Assembly (NCBI RefSeq): GCF_003438995.1
Contig: NZ_QSUN01000004.1
Location: 62,001-126,000 of the forward strand
Direction of reading: 5' to 3'
DNA: 64,000 nucleotides
From: Bacteroides sp. OM05-12
GTDB lineage: Bacteria; Bacteroidota; Bacteroidia; Bacteroidales; Bacteroidaceae
Part shown: in pieces, positions 26,530 to 35,945 of the stretch
Numbering within the stretch: position 1 is the first letter of the stretch
How the letters are laid out: each line of letters starts with the position of its first letter
Notes under the pieces: model-generated
Databases searched by the model: none
Seen by the model: only the letters and a program-made list of their open reading frames with translations
What the model was told of the DNA's origin: nothing
Position numbers and translations under genes: made by a program

Positions 26530-29358
26530 ATGAATCACAAAGATACCATATTTGCTATCTTGCTACTTATAGGAACCTACCTAAATTCATATGCACAATC
26601 TTCCGACAAAATAGCCCTTAGCGGAAGTATTCGTGATATGCAAACAAAAGAGTCTCTTCCTTATGCTACCATACAGATAAAAGGAACTAAAAGCTATGCG
26701 GCGGTAGCCGACGATGAAGGAGATTTTAAAATAACCGGTATACAACCCGGAGAGTATGATATTATCGTTTCATATATCGGGTATGGTAGAAAACAAGAAC
26801 ACCTGACACTGCGAAAGAATCTTTTTCTCAACATCAAATTAAAATCCAATAACCTGCTACATGAGGTTATTGTCACAGCAACAGAATCATCAGGTCCGGT
26901 CACTTCTTCCAAGATTGACCGTCCTGCAATGGAGCATTTGCAACCTACCAGCTTTACCGACTTGCTGGAATTACTTCCGGGAAATATCTCCAAAGATCCG
27001 AATATGGGAGCAGCAAATTCCATCAATCTACGCGAAACAGGGACAACAGACAGCAATGGGAATACAAATAATAATCCGGATTATGCCATCACCTCTTTAG
27101 GAACCTTATTTGTGGTAGATGGTGCTCCCATTAATACAGATGCCAACCTACAATATTCTCCGCTATCAAACACATTCTCGTCTACAAGCGATAACAACAA
27201 TACGGAAAACAAACGTAACATTACAAACAGAGGAGTAGATATGCGTTCCATCTCTACAGATGATATAGAAAGCGTAGAGGTCATACGAGGTATTCCTTCC
27301 GTTGAATTCGGGAATCTCACCAGTGGCGTAGTTAATATCAAAAAGATAAGAAAAGCCACTCCGCTTACAGCACGTTTTAAAGCCGACGGATATAGTAAAC
27401 TAGCTTCTGTAGGGAAAGGGTTTGCAACATCAGGTAATCAAGATTTAATTATCAATATAGACGGAGGTTATTTAAACTCCAAAACAGACCCGACCAATAA
27501 TCTGGAAAACTATCAGCGTGTGAATGCATCTCTACGTTTAACATGGAATTGGGAACACGAACGATGGACTATGAAATGGACTCCGGCATTTGATTATACC
27601 GGTTCATTTGATAACAGCAAGCAAGACCCGGATCTTAATTTCGGACGCATTGACGAATATAATTCCACTTACAACCGTGGTAGCTTCACCAATAACATGG
27701 AATGGAGATTTCCAAAACTCAATTTCTTAAAACTTATAGAACTGAATTCTTCCGTCAGTATACAACAGGATCGTCTGACGCAGACACGCCTGGTATCACC
27801 TCAACGCTATGGGTTGGTTCCTATCGGTATGGAGGCCGGCGAACACAACGCCCAACTAATATTTTCCGAATATATGGCCGATTATTTAAGCGACGGAAAA
27901 CCGTTCAATGCTTTTGCAAAGTTGAAAGGTGAATTGAACTCCAGTCTGGCAGGCGTACGCAATAATATTAAGGTGGGAGGACAATGGGATTATACTAAGA
28001 ACTTCGGTTGCGGACAAGTTTACGACCTTAGCAAACCTCTTTCCGCCACAGGTAACTGGGATTCCCGTCCACGTGCCTACAAGGACATACCTGCCATACA
28101 AAATTTGTCATTCTTCCTTGAAGATTTAGTAACCGCAACCATAAAAAAGAATAAATTGGAAATACTGGCGGGATTACGCAGTAACTCGTTACTAGGTCTG
28201 GACAAAGCCTATCTACTCCAAGGGAAAGTCTATTTAGATCCTCGACTGAATGCACAATGGACCTTTCCCGGCATACGCATAGGTCAGCATGATTTGGTTT
28301 TCGCACTGGCCGGAGGCATAGGATGGACCACAAAAATGCCAACCCTCAATTATCTATATCCGGACAAACGATACAACGACATTAACCAATTGGCCTATTA
28401 TGATGATAAGAATCCGATTCAAAACAGTCGATTTACTGTAATGTCTTATATTCAAGACCAGACAAACTATAACTTAAAACCGGCACGCAATAAGAAGTGG
28501 GAACTACGTGCTGACATCAGCTATAACGGTAATCGTTTTTCCGTGAGTTATTTCCGTGAAGTCATGACTTCCGGTTTCCGCTATACAAATATCTACGCTC
28601 CTTACAATTATAAGGATTACGACGAGAGCGCTATCATAAGCAGTGAACTTACAGGACCACCTTTGTTGGAGAAAATTCCTTATACGGAAAAGAAAAAATT
28701 GGATTTTTACAAACACGCCGAGAATGGGAGCAAGCTGAACAAGCAGGGAGTGGAATTCCAATTTTCCTCACAGCGTATAAAGCCGTTACGCACGGCTATC
28801 AATATTTCCGGCGCATGGTTTCGTACAACCTACACAAATAGTTTACCGATGTATTATGCTGTCAATGACGTAGTAGACGAAGTTATTGTACAAGATAATT
28901 ATATCGGGCTGTACAATTGGAACGACGGTCAGATAAATAACCGTTTCAATACCAACCTGATGTTTGATACACAGATTCCCGAATGGGGATTAATCTTCAC
29001 TTCATCTGTTCAATGTATGTGGTATACAAAACGTAAATTACAGTGGAAAGACGGGATGCCCATTGCTTATCTGGATGTCACCGACGGTAAACTACATCCA
29101 TATACGGAGGAATCAAAATCAGACGTTATTTTACAGCATTTGCTCAAATACTATAATGAAGATACATTCAAAGAGATGCGAGTTCCCATTGCACTTTATG
29201 TAAACTTCAAAGCTACAAAGAAAATAGGGAAATACTTACGGCTATCTTTCTTTGCCAATAAGTTATTAGACTATACTCCGGATTTCAAATCCAATGGCTT
29301 TACCATACGTCGTAATGTCGATCCTTATTTTGGTATGGAATTAAACTTCAGCTTATAA
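26530..29358 (+). CDS. TonB-dependent outer-membrane receptor
   Basis: Importer of 942 aa with signal peptide (about 1-22), carboxypeptidase-regulatory-like domain (about 27-112, YAAVADDEGDFKITGIQPGE), plug (about 113-265: LLELLPGNISKDPNMG, SIETDD-like block at ISTDDIESVEVIRGIPSVEF, GNLTSGVVNIK) and a long barrel ending in YFGMELNFSL. The plug contains an unusual Asn/Thr/Ser-rich insertion (GTTDSNGNTNNNPDYA, FSSTSDNNNTENKRN). No SusD-like gene follows; the partner is a DUF4876-type lipoprotein 15 bp downstream. This points to a non-glycan cargo (metal, cofactor or peptide), which cannot be named from sequence. ATG 26530 (MNHKDT) is preferred over the in-frame ATG at 26506, which lies within promoter 2. 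Confidence 0.9.
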   Translation: MNHKDTIFAILLLIGTYLNSYAQSSDKIALSGSIRDMQTKESLPYATIQIKGTKSYAAVADDEGDFKITGIQPGEYDIIVSYIGYGRKQEHLTLRKNLFLNIKLKSNNLLHEVIVTATESSGPVTSSKIDRPAMEHLQPTSFTDLLELLPGNISKDPNMGAANSINLRETGTTDSNGNTNNNPDYAITSLGTLFVVDGAPINTDANLQYSPLSNTFSSTSDNNNTENKRNITNRGVDMRSISTDDIESVEVIRGIPSVEFGNLTSGVVNIKKIRKATPLTARFKADGYSKLASVGKGFATSGNQDLIINIDGGYLNSKTDPTNNLENYQRVNASLRLTWNWEHERWTMKWTPAFDYTGSFDNSKQDPDLNFGRIDEYNSTYNRGSFTNNMEWRFPKLNFLKLIELNSSVSIQQDRLTQTRLVSPQRYGLVPIGMEAGEHNAQLIFSEYMADYLSDGKPFNAFAKLKGELNSSLAGVRNNIKVGGQWDYTKNFGCGQVYDLSKPLSATGNWDSRPRAYKDIPAIQNLSFFLEDLVTATIKKNKLEILAGLRSNSLLGLDKAYLLQGKVYLDPRLNAQWTFPGIRIGQHDLVFALAGGIGWTTKMPTLNYLYPDKRYNDINQLAYYDDKNPIQNSRFTVMSYIQDQTNYNLKPARNKKWELRADISYNGNRFSVSYFREVMTSGFRYTNIYAPYNYKDYDESAIISSELTGPPLLEKIPYTEKKKLDFYKHAENGSKLNKQGVEFQFSSQRIKPLRTAINISGAWFRTTYTNSLPMYYAVNDVVDEVIVQDNYIGLYNWNDGQINNRFNTNLMFDTQIPEWGLIFTSSVQCMWYTKRKLQWKDGMPIAYLDVTDGKLHPYTEESKSDVILQHLLKYYNEDTFKEMRVPIALYVNFKATKKIGKYLRLSFFANKLLDYTPDFKSNGFTIRRNVDPYFGMELNFSL

Positions 29359-29373
29359 TAAACATAAACAGAT

Positions 29374-30726
29374 ATGAATATGAAAGTCAGAATTATCTTA
29401 TTAACCTTCCTTATTTGCATTATATCTATTGCATGCCAGGATGAAGCGGATATACCTCGTACTATAACCAATATTACAATTAAATATCCGGATAATGTAC
29501 AAGCACTAAACATCAAAAAACAGATGCTTGTTTTTACGAATATCTCTACCGGAGCAAATATCAATATTCCCGTCGGAGAAGATTACAATCTACCGGAAGG
29601 TATTTATAATTGTTCCTATAAAGCAGATGTGACATACGAAACGACAAGCGAAGGAGCTGTCAGTGAACCGGGAAGCGGACAAGCAGGGGACGAACATCAA
29701 CAACAACCCGAAACCGTCACTCATGACGGGAAACTTTCCGGTAAACTTGAATCAGTGAAAATCAATGGAAACGAAAAGTTGAACTTTACAATAGAAACAT
29801 TCCTCTTTACCGATAATGACGATTTCATTATTGAAGAAATTTTCTTTACCGGTACTTTACGTGCTTCCGGTTCGCAATACTACGGAGACTCTTATATAAA
29901 AATATACAATAACACTGATCATGTACTATACGCCGATGGCTTGGCACTGACCGAATCCAGATTTAAATCCACACAGTATTTCGATTACACGCCTGATATA
30001 CGAAAAGACACATTTTCCGTATGGGCCATTTATGTAATACCCGGTAGCGGGCAAGAACATCCTGTACAACCCGGAAAAAGCTTGATTTTATGCGATACGG
30101 GTATTGATCACCGTAATGCTAATCCTAATTCTTTCAATCTTAGTAAAGCGGGATTTGAATGGTATGATAACTCTACGAACCCTTCTCACATGGACATCGA
30201 CAGTCCTACCGTACCAAACTTGGATAAATGGTATTGTTATACCCTGAGTTTCTGGGTGCTTCATAACAGAGGTTTTTGCTCTTATGCGTTAGCACGAATT
30301 CCGATTGATAAGGAAACTTATCTACGCGATTATTACTATACCTATAAATACACGATGTATCTACCGGCCGGAACATTCCCGATGCAACAGTCTGCCTATA
30401 AAATACCAAATTCATGGATTGTCGACGGTGTTAATTGCAGTGTAGAAGCAGCCCGTGTATGGGATATCCTGCCGGCCAACGTAGATGCCGGATGGACGCA
30501 TTGCGGCACAACCGACAATGACAAGACACGTTATTTCAAGAGTGTGCGCCGTAAAGTTGCCGGATTTGAAGACGGACGTTGTATCCTCCAGGATACGAAT
30601 AATTCCAGCGATGACTTCAATACCGAATGTATTCCTTCTATCATCGAACAGCAAGGTACGGCAATCAATGCGCAAGGTACAAAAGCCACTACAATAACAT
30701 GGGATGGAATTATACCTAAAAACTAA
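29374..30726 (+). CDS. DUF4876-type surface lipoprotein
   Basis: 450-aa lipoprotein: signal peptide ending IISIAC, with CQDEAD after cleavage, an acidic signal that favours surface exposure. The N-terminal part is an Ig/CNA-B-like beta domain (NITIKYPDNVQALNIKKQML, YNLPEGIYNCSYKADVTYE). The larger C-terminal part carries EIFFTGTLRASGSQYYGDSY and IKIYNNTDHVLYADGLALTE, typical of DUF4876, a lamin-tail-like beta sandwich. It sits between the TonB receptor (15 bp) and the barrel gene (9 bp), so it is probably the outer-face partner of the receptor. The family assignment is from recall of motifs. Ligand unknown. Confidence 0.78.
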   Translation: MNMKVRIILLTFLICIISIACQDEADIPRTITNITIKYPDNVQALNIKKQMLVFTNISTGANINIPVGEDYNLPEGIYNCSYKADVTYETTSEGAVSEPGSGQAGDEHQQQPETVTHDGKLSGKLESVKINGNEKLNFTIETFLFTDNDDFIIEEIFFTGTLRASGSQYYGDSYIKIYNNTDHVLYADGLALTESRFKSTQYFDYTPDIRKDTFSVWAIYVIPGSGQEHPVQPGKSLILCDTGIDHRNANPNSFNLSKAGFEWYDNSTNPSHMDIDSPTVPNLDKWYCYTLSFWVLHNRGFCSYALARIPIDKETYLRDYYYTYKYTMYLPAGTFPMQQSAYKIPNSWIVDGVNCSVEAARVWDILPANVDAGWTHCGTTDNDKTRYFKSVRRKVAGFEDGRCILQDTNNSSDDFNTECIPSIIEQQGTAINAQGTKATTITWDGIIPKN

Positions 30727-30735
30727 AAAACAATC

Positions 30736-32253
30736 ATGAAAAAGCCAATAGTCATTGCATTTCTGTTATCTCTTTTCTCCATCTTTCCACTTTCAGGTCA
30801 GACCGATATATCCATCATACAACGTATGGTGGAAAATCAATCTGACTATAGGCACTTTTTTAGTCTTCCTTATGGGAATCCTGCCATGAAATATGGAATG
30901 TACGAATATACTCTCAATGAGATCTCGGCAGGGGGAGAATACCGACATGAAAATCAACCGCTTATTATACAGACAGGTGACGGTTATCGTTACGGTCTGG
31001 TAAATGTTAAGTCCTTCATACGGAAAAAACGCAGTAGTATGTGGGGAGAAGCGAGCTATCGCAATGGTAAACAAATAAATCTGAAGTGGAATGAAACATC
31101 CGATTATCTTTTGCTCTATCCTTATGTAATAGGCGACACCATAGGTGGTAATCTTAAATCGGAACAATACGCTTTTAACGGAGGATATACGGCACAAACA
31201 GGCAAACTTATCTTGGGAGCAGATGCCTCTTATCATGCCACGATTGGTTACAGGCAAGTAGATCCACGTCCGCGTAACATTACTGGAAAACTTGATTTTA
31301 CTTTTGGAATTGCCCTGGCGAATGTAAAAGGATACCGTCCCGGCATTTCTATCAATGCTTCCAAATACAAACAAAAAAACGATATCAAATTCTACAATGA
31401 GCAAGGCAATCCTACACTCTATCATTTCACAGGCTTAGGCACTGACTATTACCGTTTCAGGGGAAAAGAGAAGGAGACTTATTATAAAGGACGAATATTC
31501 GGAGGAAGCATTAACCTATTGCCCGAGAGCGGAAATGGTTTTACAGCAAATATATCATTCAATAACTTCATGTTTGAAAAAATCATATCCGCTCTCAACG
31601 AGTTGCCTATGGCAAAGGTAGATGAATATACATGGAAAGCAGAAGCAGGATATAAACAGAAGTTTCTTTACCGAACATGGGGAGTTAAAGCTGAATTTAT
31701 AAATAAACACAGGAAAGGTACGGAAAACATCTTCGGAGATCCGGTCAATGATATTTATCCGCAGATTGCTTCCGCACAACAATACAGTAACAAACATATG
31801 GGATTTCTTATCTCCGGATTCTTTGAGAACACTAATCCTGAAAACATTATCTGGGCAATACGCCCTACCATCGGACTTAATGATATAGATACCCGTTATA
31901 TCTATCCGGCACGTAAATCAGAGAGTGAAAGACTTTACTCCACTCTTTTTCTTCAAGCAGGTAAAAAGACAGGAAAATGTTTCTTTAGATTAATGGCTGA
32001 TATATGTTATGACGCATCACTGAATGCCAATCTTCAATTACCCGATGATGCAGATAGTAGAATGTCGACCCCATTACTAAATAATTACCGCTTTCTAGCC
32101 TTCGATCATACTTTAATGAAACTTCAGTTACGGAGTGACTATGCCATTAACCGCCGCTGCGCTCTCTATTTGTCTGCATACTGGCAACGCGGATGGTACA
32201 CGGAACAGATTCACACAGATAATGTATCGGTGGTGCTCGGAGTTGCTTTCTGA
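30736..32253 (+). CDS. Outer-membrane beta-barrel protein (DUF6850-like)
   Basis: 505-aa protein with signal peptide (about 1-22) and no plug or N-terminal domain. Alternating hydrophobic strands dominate (YRYGLVNVKSFIRKKRSSMW, GKLDFTFGIALANVKGYRPG, RCALYLSAYWQRGW) and the chain ends VVLGVAF with the terminal aromatic residue expected of barrel proteins. By size and place it resembles the barrel family found after DUF4876 genes in Bacteroides (I recall this as DUF6850). It follows the lipoprotein gene by 9 bp. It may be a second pore of the same system. The 499-bp gap after it holds repeats only. Confidence 0.75.
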   Translation: MKKPIVIAFLLSLFSIFPLSGQTDISIIQRMVENQSDYRHFFSLPYGNPAMKYGMYEYTLNEISAGGEYRHENQPLIIQTGDGYRYGLVNVKSFIRKKRSSMWGEASYRNGKQINLKWNETSDYLLLYPYVIGDTIGGNLKSEQYAFNGGYTAQTGKLILGADASYHATIGYRQVDPRPRNITGKLDFTFGIALANVKGYRPGISINASKYKQKNDIKFYNEQGNPTLYHFTGLGTDYYRFRGKEKETYYKGRIFGGSINLLPESGNGFTANISFNNFMFEKIISALNELPMAKVDEYTWKAEAGYKQKFLYRTWGVKAEFINKHRKGTENIFGDPVNDIYPQIASAQQYSNKHMGFLISGFFENTNPENIIWAIRPTIGLNDIDTRYIYPARKSESERLYSTLFLQAGKKTGKCFFRLMADICYDASLNANLQLPDDADSRMSTPLLNNYRFLAFDHTLMKLQLRSDYAINRRCALYLSAYWQRGWYTEQIHTDNVSVVLGVAF

Positions 32254-32288
32254 TTAATTTTATGAGAATAATAATACCTGTTATTCAG

Positions 32289-32363
32289 CATACGGTCGAT
32301 TGCTTGCAAACGATAGGAGTTTGTGAACAAAGGACCATACGTTTGTTTTCAATCGACCGTATG
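32289..32363. repeat. Family 1 intergenic palindromic repeat, copy C
   Basis: CATACGGTCGATTG (32289-32302), core CAAACGATAGGAGTTTG (32307-32323), AAAGGACCATACG, then CAATCGACCGTATG (32350-32363). It lies 36 bp after the barrel gene stop. A decayed tail with CCTGATGTTTT/AAAAAGCATC follows to about 32425. The gap 32254-32752 carries no gene. Confidence 0.85.
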
Positions 32364-32433
32364 TTTGTAATCAAACGTCCTGATGTTTTTTTCAATCAAC
32401 CTGATGTTTTAAAAAGCATCAAACTCTTATTTA

Positions 32434-32602
32434 TTCAATCCTTCAGTTTGTAAATTACCATTTGATTATCAGCCTATTATCCTGAACCTTTTTCCGGAAA
32501 AAGATTCAGCCGACTGAAAGCGTTGAATAGCATACTGAATGATTCCATCGTTCAGGATAACTCATTCAGTATCAATGCAAATTTGACAAGCTGAAGGATG
32601 AA
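32434..32602. repeat. Family 2 nested inverted repeat, copy 2
   Basis: Outer arms TTCAATCCTTCAG (32434-32446) and CTGAAGGATGAA (32591-32602); inner arms TTATCCTGAA (32477-32486) and TTCAGGATAAC (32551-32561). A perfect dyad CTTTTTCCGGAAAAAG lies at 32488-32503. Confidence 0.8.
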
Positions 32603-32752
32603 ACTTATAGGCAATAATCAATCTGAGGGCACGCACAAAAACATTACTCACATATAGGTATTCCATACACCAAGAATAGTTCTTTATAGGTATTTCATGC
32701 CATTTTTCTTTATTGTTAATTTGCATCCTAGAATTTTAATAATAACATTCAA

Positions 32753-34666
32753 ATGAAAAAGATTTTACTATTAATGGCATGTGCCATAAATTTAGCAACG
32801 GTGATGCAAGCCGAAAACGAGCCTGTCTATCAATGGGGAAAACTGACAGATGGAGCAGGCAGTGATAATCCGAGTGAAATAAAGGTAAATCGTGATGGCG
32901 ACTACTTTATTTTTTCCACTTTTGCATCAAATGGAACGGAATCTCTCACCACAAGTTTTGGAGATGTTACAGTGACCGGTGCTCCAAACAGTGCAACATC
33001 AGGCAATTACAATTTTGTACTTTATAAGACGGATGCACAAGGAAATGTAGAATGGCATGTAAACAGCAATATGGGAGATGTTACAGCCAATTCATCTTCA
33101 GTTGAGCCCACATCGGATGGAGGAGCTTTATTGGCAATGAAAATACGTCATACAAACAGAAATGAGCATCAAAATGACATCATTCTCAGTATTGTAAGCA
33201 ATGACGAAAGCGTACAATCCATCGAAAAAACTTATGAAGGAAGCTGGAGTTATGAAGGAGCATTAGTCAAGATAGATGCCAACGGTATTGTGGAATGGAC
33301 TAAACTGATTGAAGAAGACCATACACAACAGGAAGATCAGAAGTATGTTCCTACTGACGGTCTGGATTTTTATGACATAACCACTGACGTAGACGGTAAC
33401 TATTATATAGCCGGACGTTTTCGTTGTCCTGTCACCATAGATGAGCAGGTGCTTACTCCACGTAATATCGAAGGATGGACAGGAGATTCGCAAACACAAA
33501 ACGGAGATATGTTTGTCTGGAAGATGGATAAGGACGGAAAATTGGTTTGGAATCTTACAACTACCGGAGATGCTATCACTTATGAAAGTGTAAAACGCAT
33601 TACTTACTCGGAAGGTGCGCTCTATATGGTCGGAATGATTAAGGGAGATGAAACAAAGAGTGTGAAACTTGGAGAAATATCATTGACTCCTAATGCTTTT
33701 ATCAACACTTTCACTGCCAAAATCACAACAGAGAAAAGAGTGGAATGGGCCAAAATCTATCCTTCAACAGCGTTTACAGACGGCAAAAGCAATAACCAGG
33801 TAGAAGCATTGTGCGTCCGCAAGGGTATTATGTTAATCGGAGGTGCATTAAAAGGAGGAATTTCAGCGGACGACCTGACAGTTGAAAGCGAAACAGCTTC
33901 TTTGCAAGGTTATGTATTGAAGTGTGATACAAAAGACGGTAAACTACTAGCGGTTAATTCACAAAAAGGAACAGGAATCAGTAAGATAACCGAAGCATTC
34001 ATTACGGATAATCAGTTATTGGTATATGGATATCTGATGTCACAATCCTTATATATCGACAGCTATGATATGGATTTGAATAATGTCGTAAAAAACAATA
34101 TAATTACCGGCGGCGGAGCCGCAACTTCATGGGGAGCCGCTCTTTATAACAATACGACTTTTTGTTATGCACGTGGAAGAGGAACTTTCGCATTAAGCGG
34201 AACAGATGATACATTTGCAACACAGGAATGGGGTGGTCTTGTTGCTGCTTATAACCTTCCGATAAATAACAGTTATACTGTAACCTACTTATCCGATGAT
34301 GAATTTTACAAGAATGAGACATACAATTTCAATGAAACAATCACTGCCGCAGAGGCTCCTGAGAAGGAAGGTTTTGAATTGACAGAATGGGAAGGACTAC
34401 CGAAAACAATGCCGGGTGTCGACATCGTTGTAAAAGCGATATGGCAGGAAAGACCTAATTCCATTAATGATAAAACAGCAGAAGATAACATAAAAGTATA
34501 TGCATCTGCCGGGCAAATTATCATCAAGACACAAGAAGTGTGCCGCATCAATATATTCTCAGTAAACGGACAACTTTTGAAAACTATTGATATAAACGGT
34601 ACTGAAAATATAAATATGCCGCAAGGTATTTATCTCGTAAATGGTAAAAAGGTGATCGTATATTAA
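32753..34666 (+). CDS. Secreted propeller-like protein with InlB_B repeat and C-terminal sorting-like domain
   Basis: 637 aa with signal peptide (about 1-20). Residues about 25-500 are repeated beta blocks with Asp/Gly turns (VNRDGDYFIFSTFA, LYKTDAQGNVEWHV, DGGALLAMKIRH, VDGNYYIAGRFR, VWKMDKDGKLVWNL) that look like a beta-propeller of SBBP type. About 508-565 is an InlB B-repeat/Flg_new-like module (YTVTYLSDDEFYKNETYNFN, APEKEGFELTEWEGLPKTMP). The last 60 residues (INIFSVNGQLLKTIDINGTE, MPQGIYLVNGKKVIVY) form a sorting-like domain similar to that of the protein at 4332. It is separated from the barrel gene by 499 bp of repeats, so a separate promoter is likely (weak -7 TTAATTTG at 32716). Probably surface-attached; role unknown. 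Confidence 0.75.
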   Translation: MKKILLLMACAINLATVMQAENEPVYQWGKLTDGAGSDNPSEIKVNRDGDYFIFSTFASNGTESLTTSFGDVTVTGAPNSATSGNYNFVLYKTDAQGNVEWHVNSNMGDVTANSSSVEPTSDGGALLAMKIRHTNRNEHQNDIILSIVSNDESVQSIEKTYEGSWSYEGALVKIDANGIVEWTKLIEEDHTQQEDQKYVPTDGLDFYDITTDVDGNYYIAGRFRCPVTIDEQVLTPRNIEGWTGDSQTQNGDMFVWKMDKDGKLVWNLTTTGDAITYESVKRITYSEGALYMVGMIKGDETKSVKLGEISLTPNAFINTFTAKITTEKRVEWAKIYPSTAFTDGKSNNQVEALCVRKGIMLIGGALKGGISADDLTVESETASLQGYVLKCDTKDGKLLAVNSQKGTGISKITEAFITDNQLLVYGYLMSQSLYIDSYDMDLNNVVKNNIITGGGAATSWGAALYNNTTFCYARGRGTFALSGTDDTFATQEWGGLVAAYNLPINNSYTVTYLSDDEFYKNETYNFNETITAAEAPEKEGFELTEWEGLPKTMPGVDIVVKAIWQERPNSINDKTAEDNIKVYASAGQIIIKTQEVCRINIFSVNGQLLKTIDINGTENINMPQGIYLVNGKKVIVY

Positions 34667-34760
34667 GGATAACATCTTAATTTTAGTTTTTTAGATAATC
34701 CGGAAGAGTTTATGTCATTGATGATATAGGCTCTTCTTTAATAAAAAAAATAAAAAAAAA

Positions 34761-35348
34761 ATGAGAAATTACAAATTGATAAGCCTTGCCGCAATACTGA
34801 CATTGGCTATCGCGATAACAAGTTGTGGAAACAAACAAGCAAAATCAGAAACAACCGCTGAAGCAGTAGAGAGCAAGGGCATGGAGATAGATAGCTTGCT
34901 TGCCAATGCCGAAACACTTTCAGGAAAAGAAGTTACCATACAAGGCGTGTGTACACATACCTGCAAACATGGAGCTACAAAGATATTTCTAATGGGAAGC
35001 GATGATACACAAACCATTCGTTGTGAAGCTGGTGAATTAGGAAGTTTCAGTCAAAACTGTGTGAACAATATTGTAGAAGTTACCGGAAAACTGGTAGAAC
35101 AACGTATTGACGAGGCGTATCTGCAACAATGGGAAGAAAAATTAAAGGCACAGACTGCTAAGAAACATGGAAATAGTGCCGCAGGTTGTGATTCTGAACG
35201 CAAAGCTCGTCAGGAAGAAGCAGTAAACTCTCCGGAAGAACGTATAACCAACTTTCGCAAACGTATTGCAGACCGTAATGAAAAAGAAGGTAAAAACTAT
35301 CTGTCATTCTACTTTATCGAAGCTACAAAATATCAGGTACAAGAATAA
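34761..35348 (+). CDS. OB-fold-like lipoprotein with Cys/His motif
   Basis: 195-aa lipoprotein, lipobox AITSC with Cys22 followed by GNKQ (no acidic surface signal, so it likely stays in the periplasm). Residues about 40-118 read as a small OB-fold (LSGKEVTIQGVCTHTCKHGA, KIFLMGSDDTQTIRCEAG, NNIVEVTGKLVEQRIDE). Within it C64-x-H66-x-C68-x-H70, plus Cys88, Cys100 and Cys143, could bind a metal or heme or form a redox pair. The C-terminal half is charged helix. The stop codon overlaps the next ATG by one base (TAATG), so it is coupled to the PepSY gene. Metal handling between outer and inner membranes is an inference. Confidence 0.75.
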   Translation: MRNYKLISLAAILTLAIAITSCGNKQAKSETTAEAVESKGMEIDSLLANAETLSGKEVTIQGVCTHTCKHGATKIFLMGSDDTQTIRCEAGELGSFSQNCVNNIVEVTGKLVEQRIDEAYLQQWEEKLKAQTAKKHGNSAAGCDSERKARQEEAVNSPEERITNFRKRIADRNEKEGKNYLSFYFIEATKYQVQE

Positions 35349-35917
35349 TGCACTTTTCAATGAATACCCTACGCCGATGGAGCAGGAACATACACAGAGA
35401 ATTATCATTTTTCTTTGCCGGAATTCTCATTATATATGCCATATCAGGCATTGTGATGAACCATCGTAATAGTATTAATCTGAATTACAGTATCGAACGA
35501 AAAGAATATCGTGTTCAAGTACCTTTGCCTTCTCAAGAAGAGATAAAAAAAACAGATGTGCTTTCTTTACTTAAACCAATCGGTGAAGAAGTGAATTACA
35601 CTAAACATTATTTTCCACGAAAAGGTATAATGAAAGTTTTCCTGAAAGGAGGTTCCAATCTGGTAGTAGATATACATAGCGGACAAACGACATACGAAAG
35701 TGTTACAAAACGTCCGTTCCTAAGTGCCATCACACGTCTACACTATAATCCCGGTCATTGGTGGACTTGGTTCTCAGATATTTTTGCAGTATCATTGCTC
35801 ATAATCACATTTACCGGATTTTTAATCATCAAAGGGAAAAAAGGTTTATGGGGTATCGGAGGAATAGAATTATTAATCGGAATACTTATCCCACTGGTAT
35901 TCTTACTTTGTGGATGA
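35348..35917 (+). CDS. Short PepSY-associated TM protein
   Basis: 189-aa inner-membrane protein. Motifs: WSRNIHRELSFFFAGILIIY with the first helix (about 18-40, IHRELSFFFAGILIIYAISG), a periplasmic PepSY-like domain (about 60-125, MKVFLKGGSNLVVDIHSGQT), then RLHYNPGHWWTWFSDIFAVS leading to helix 2 (about 137-160) and a final helix (about 168-187). The HxEL and LHxNPGxxW histidines match the heme-ligand-like positions of PepSY-TM reductase families. It is about half the length of the XusC-like protein, so it is a single-repeat version. It overlaps the preceding lipoprotein gene by one base and precedes the ABC ATPase by 28 bp. Confidence 0.82.
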   Translation: MHFSMNTLRRWSRNIHRELSFFFAGILIIYAISGIVMNHRNSINLNYSIERKEYRVQVPLPSQEEIKKTDVLSLLKPIGEEVNYTKHYFPRKGIMKVFLKGGSNLVVDIHSGQTTYESVTKRPFLSAITRLHYNPGHWWTWFSDIFAVSLLIITFTGFLIIKGKKGLWGIGGIELLIGILIPLVFLLCG

Positions 35918-35945
35918 AAAATAAATCATATAATAGACAAAGATT

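Noticed and set aside
20833..29358. SusC-like glycan receptors
   Set aside because: Both TonB receptors lack a SusD partner; their neighbours (DUF4374/PepSY and DUF4876/barrel) point to non-glycan cargo.
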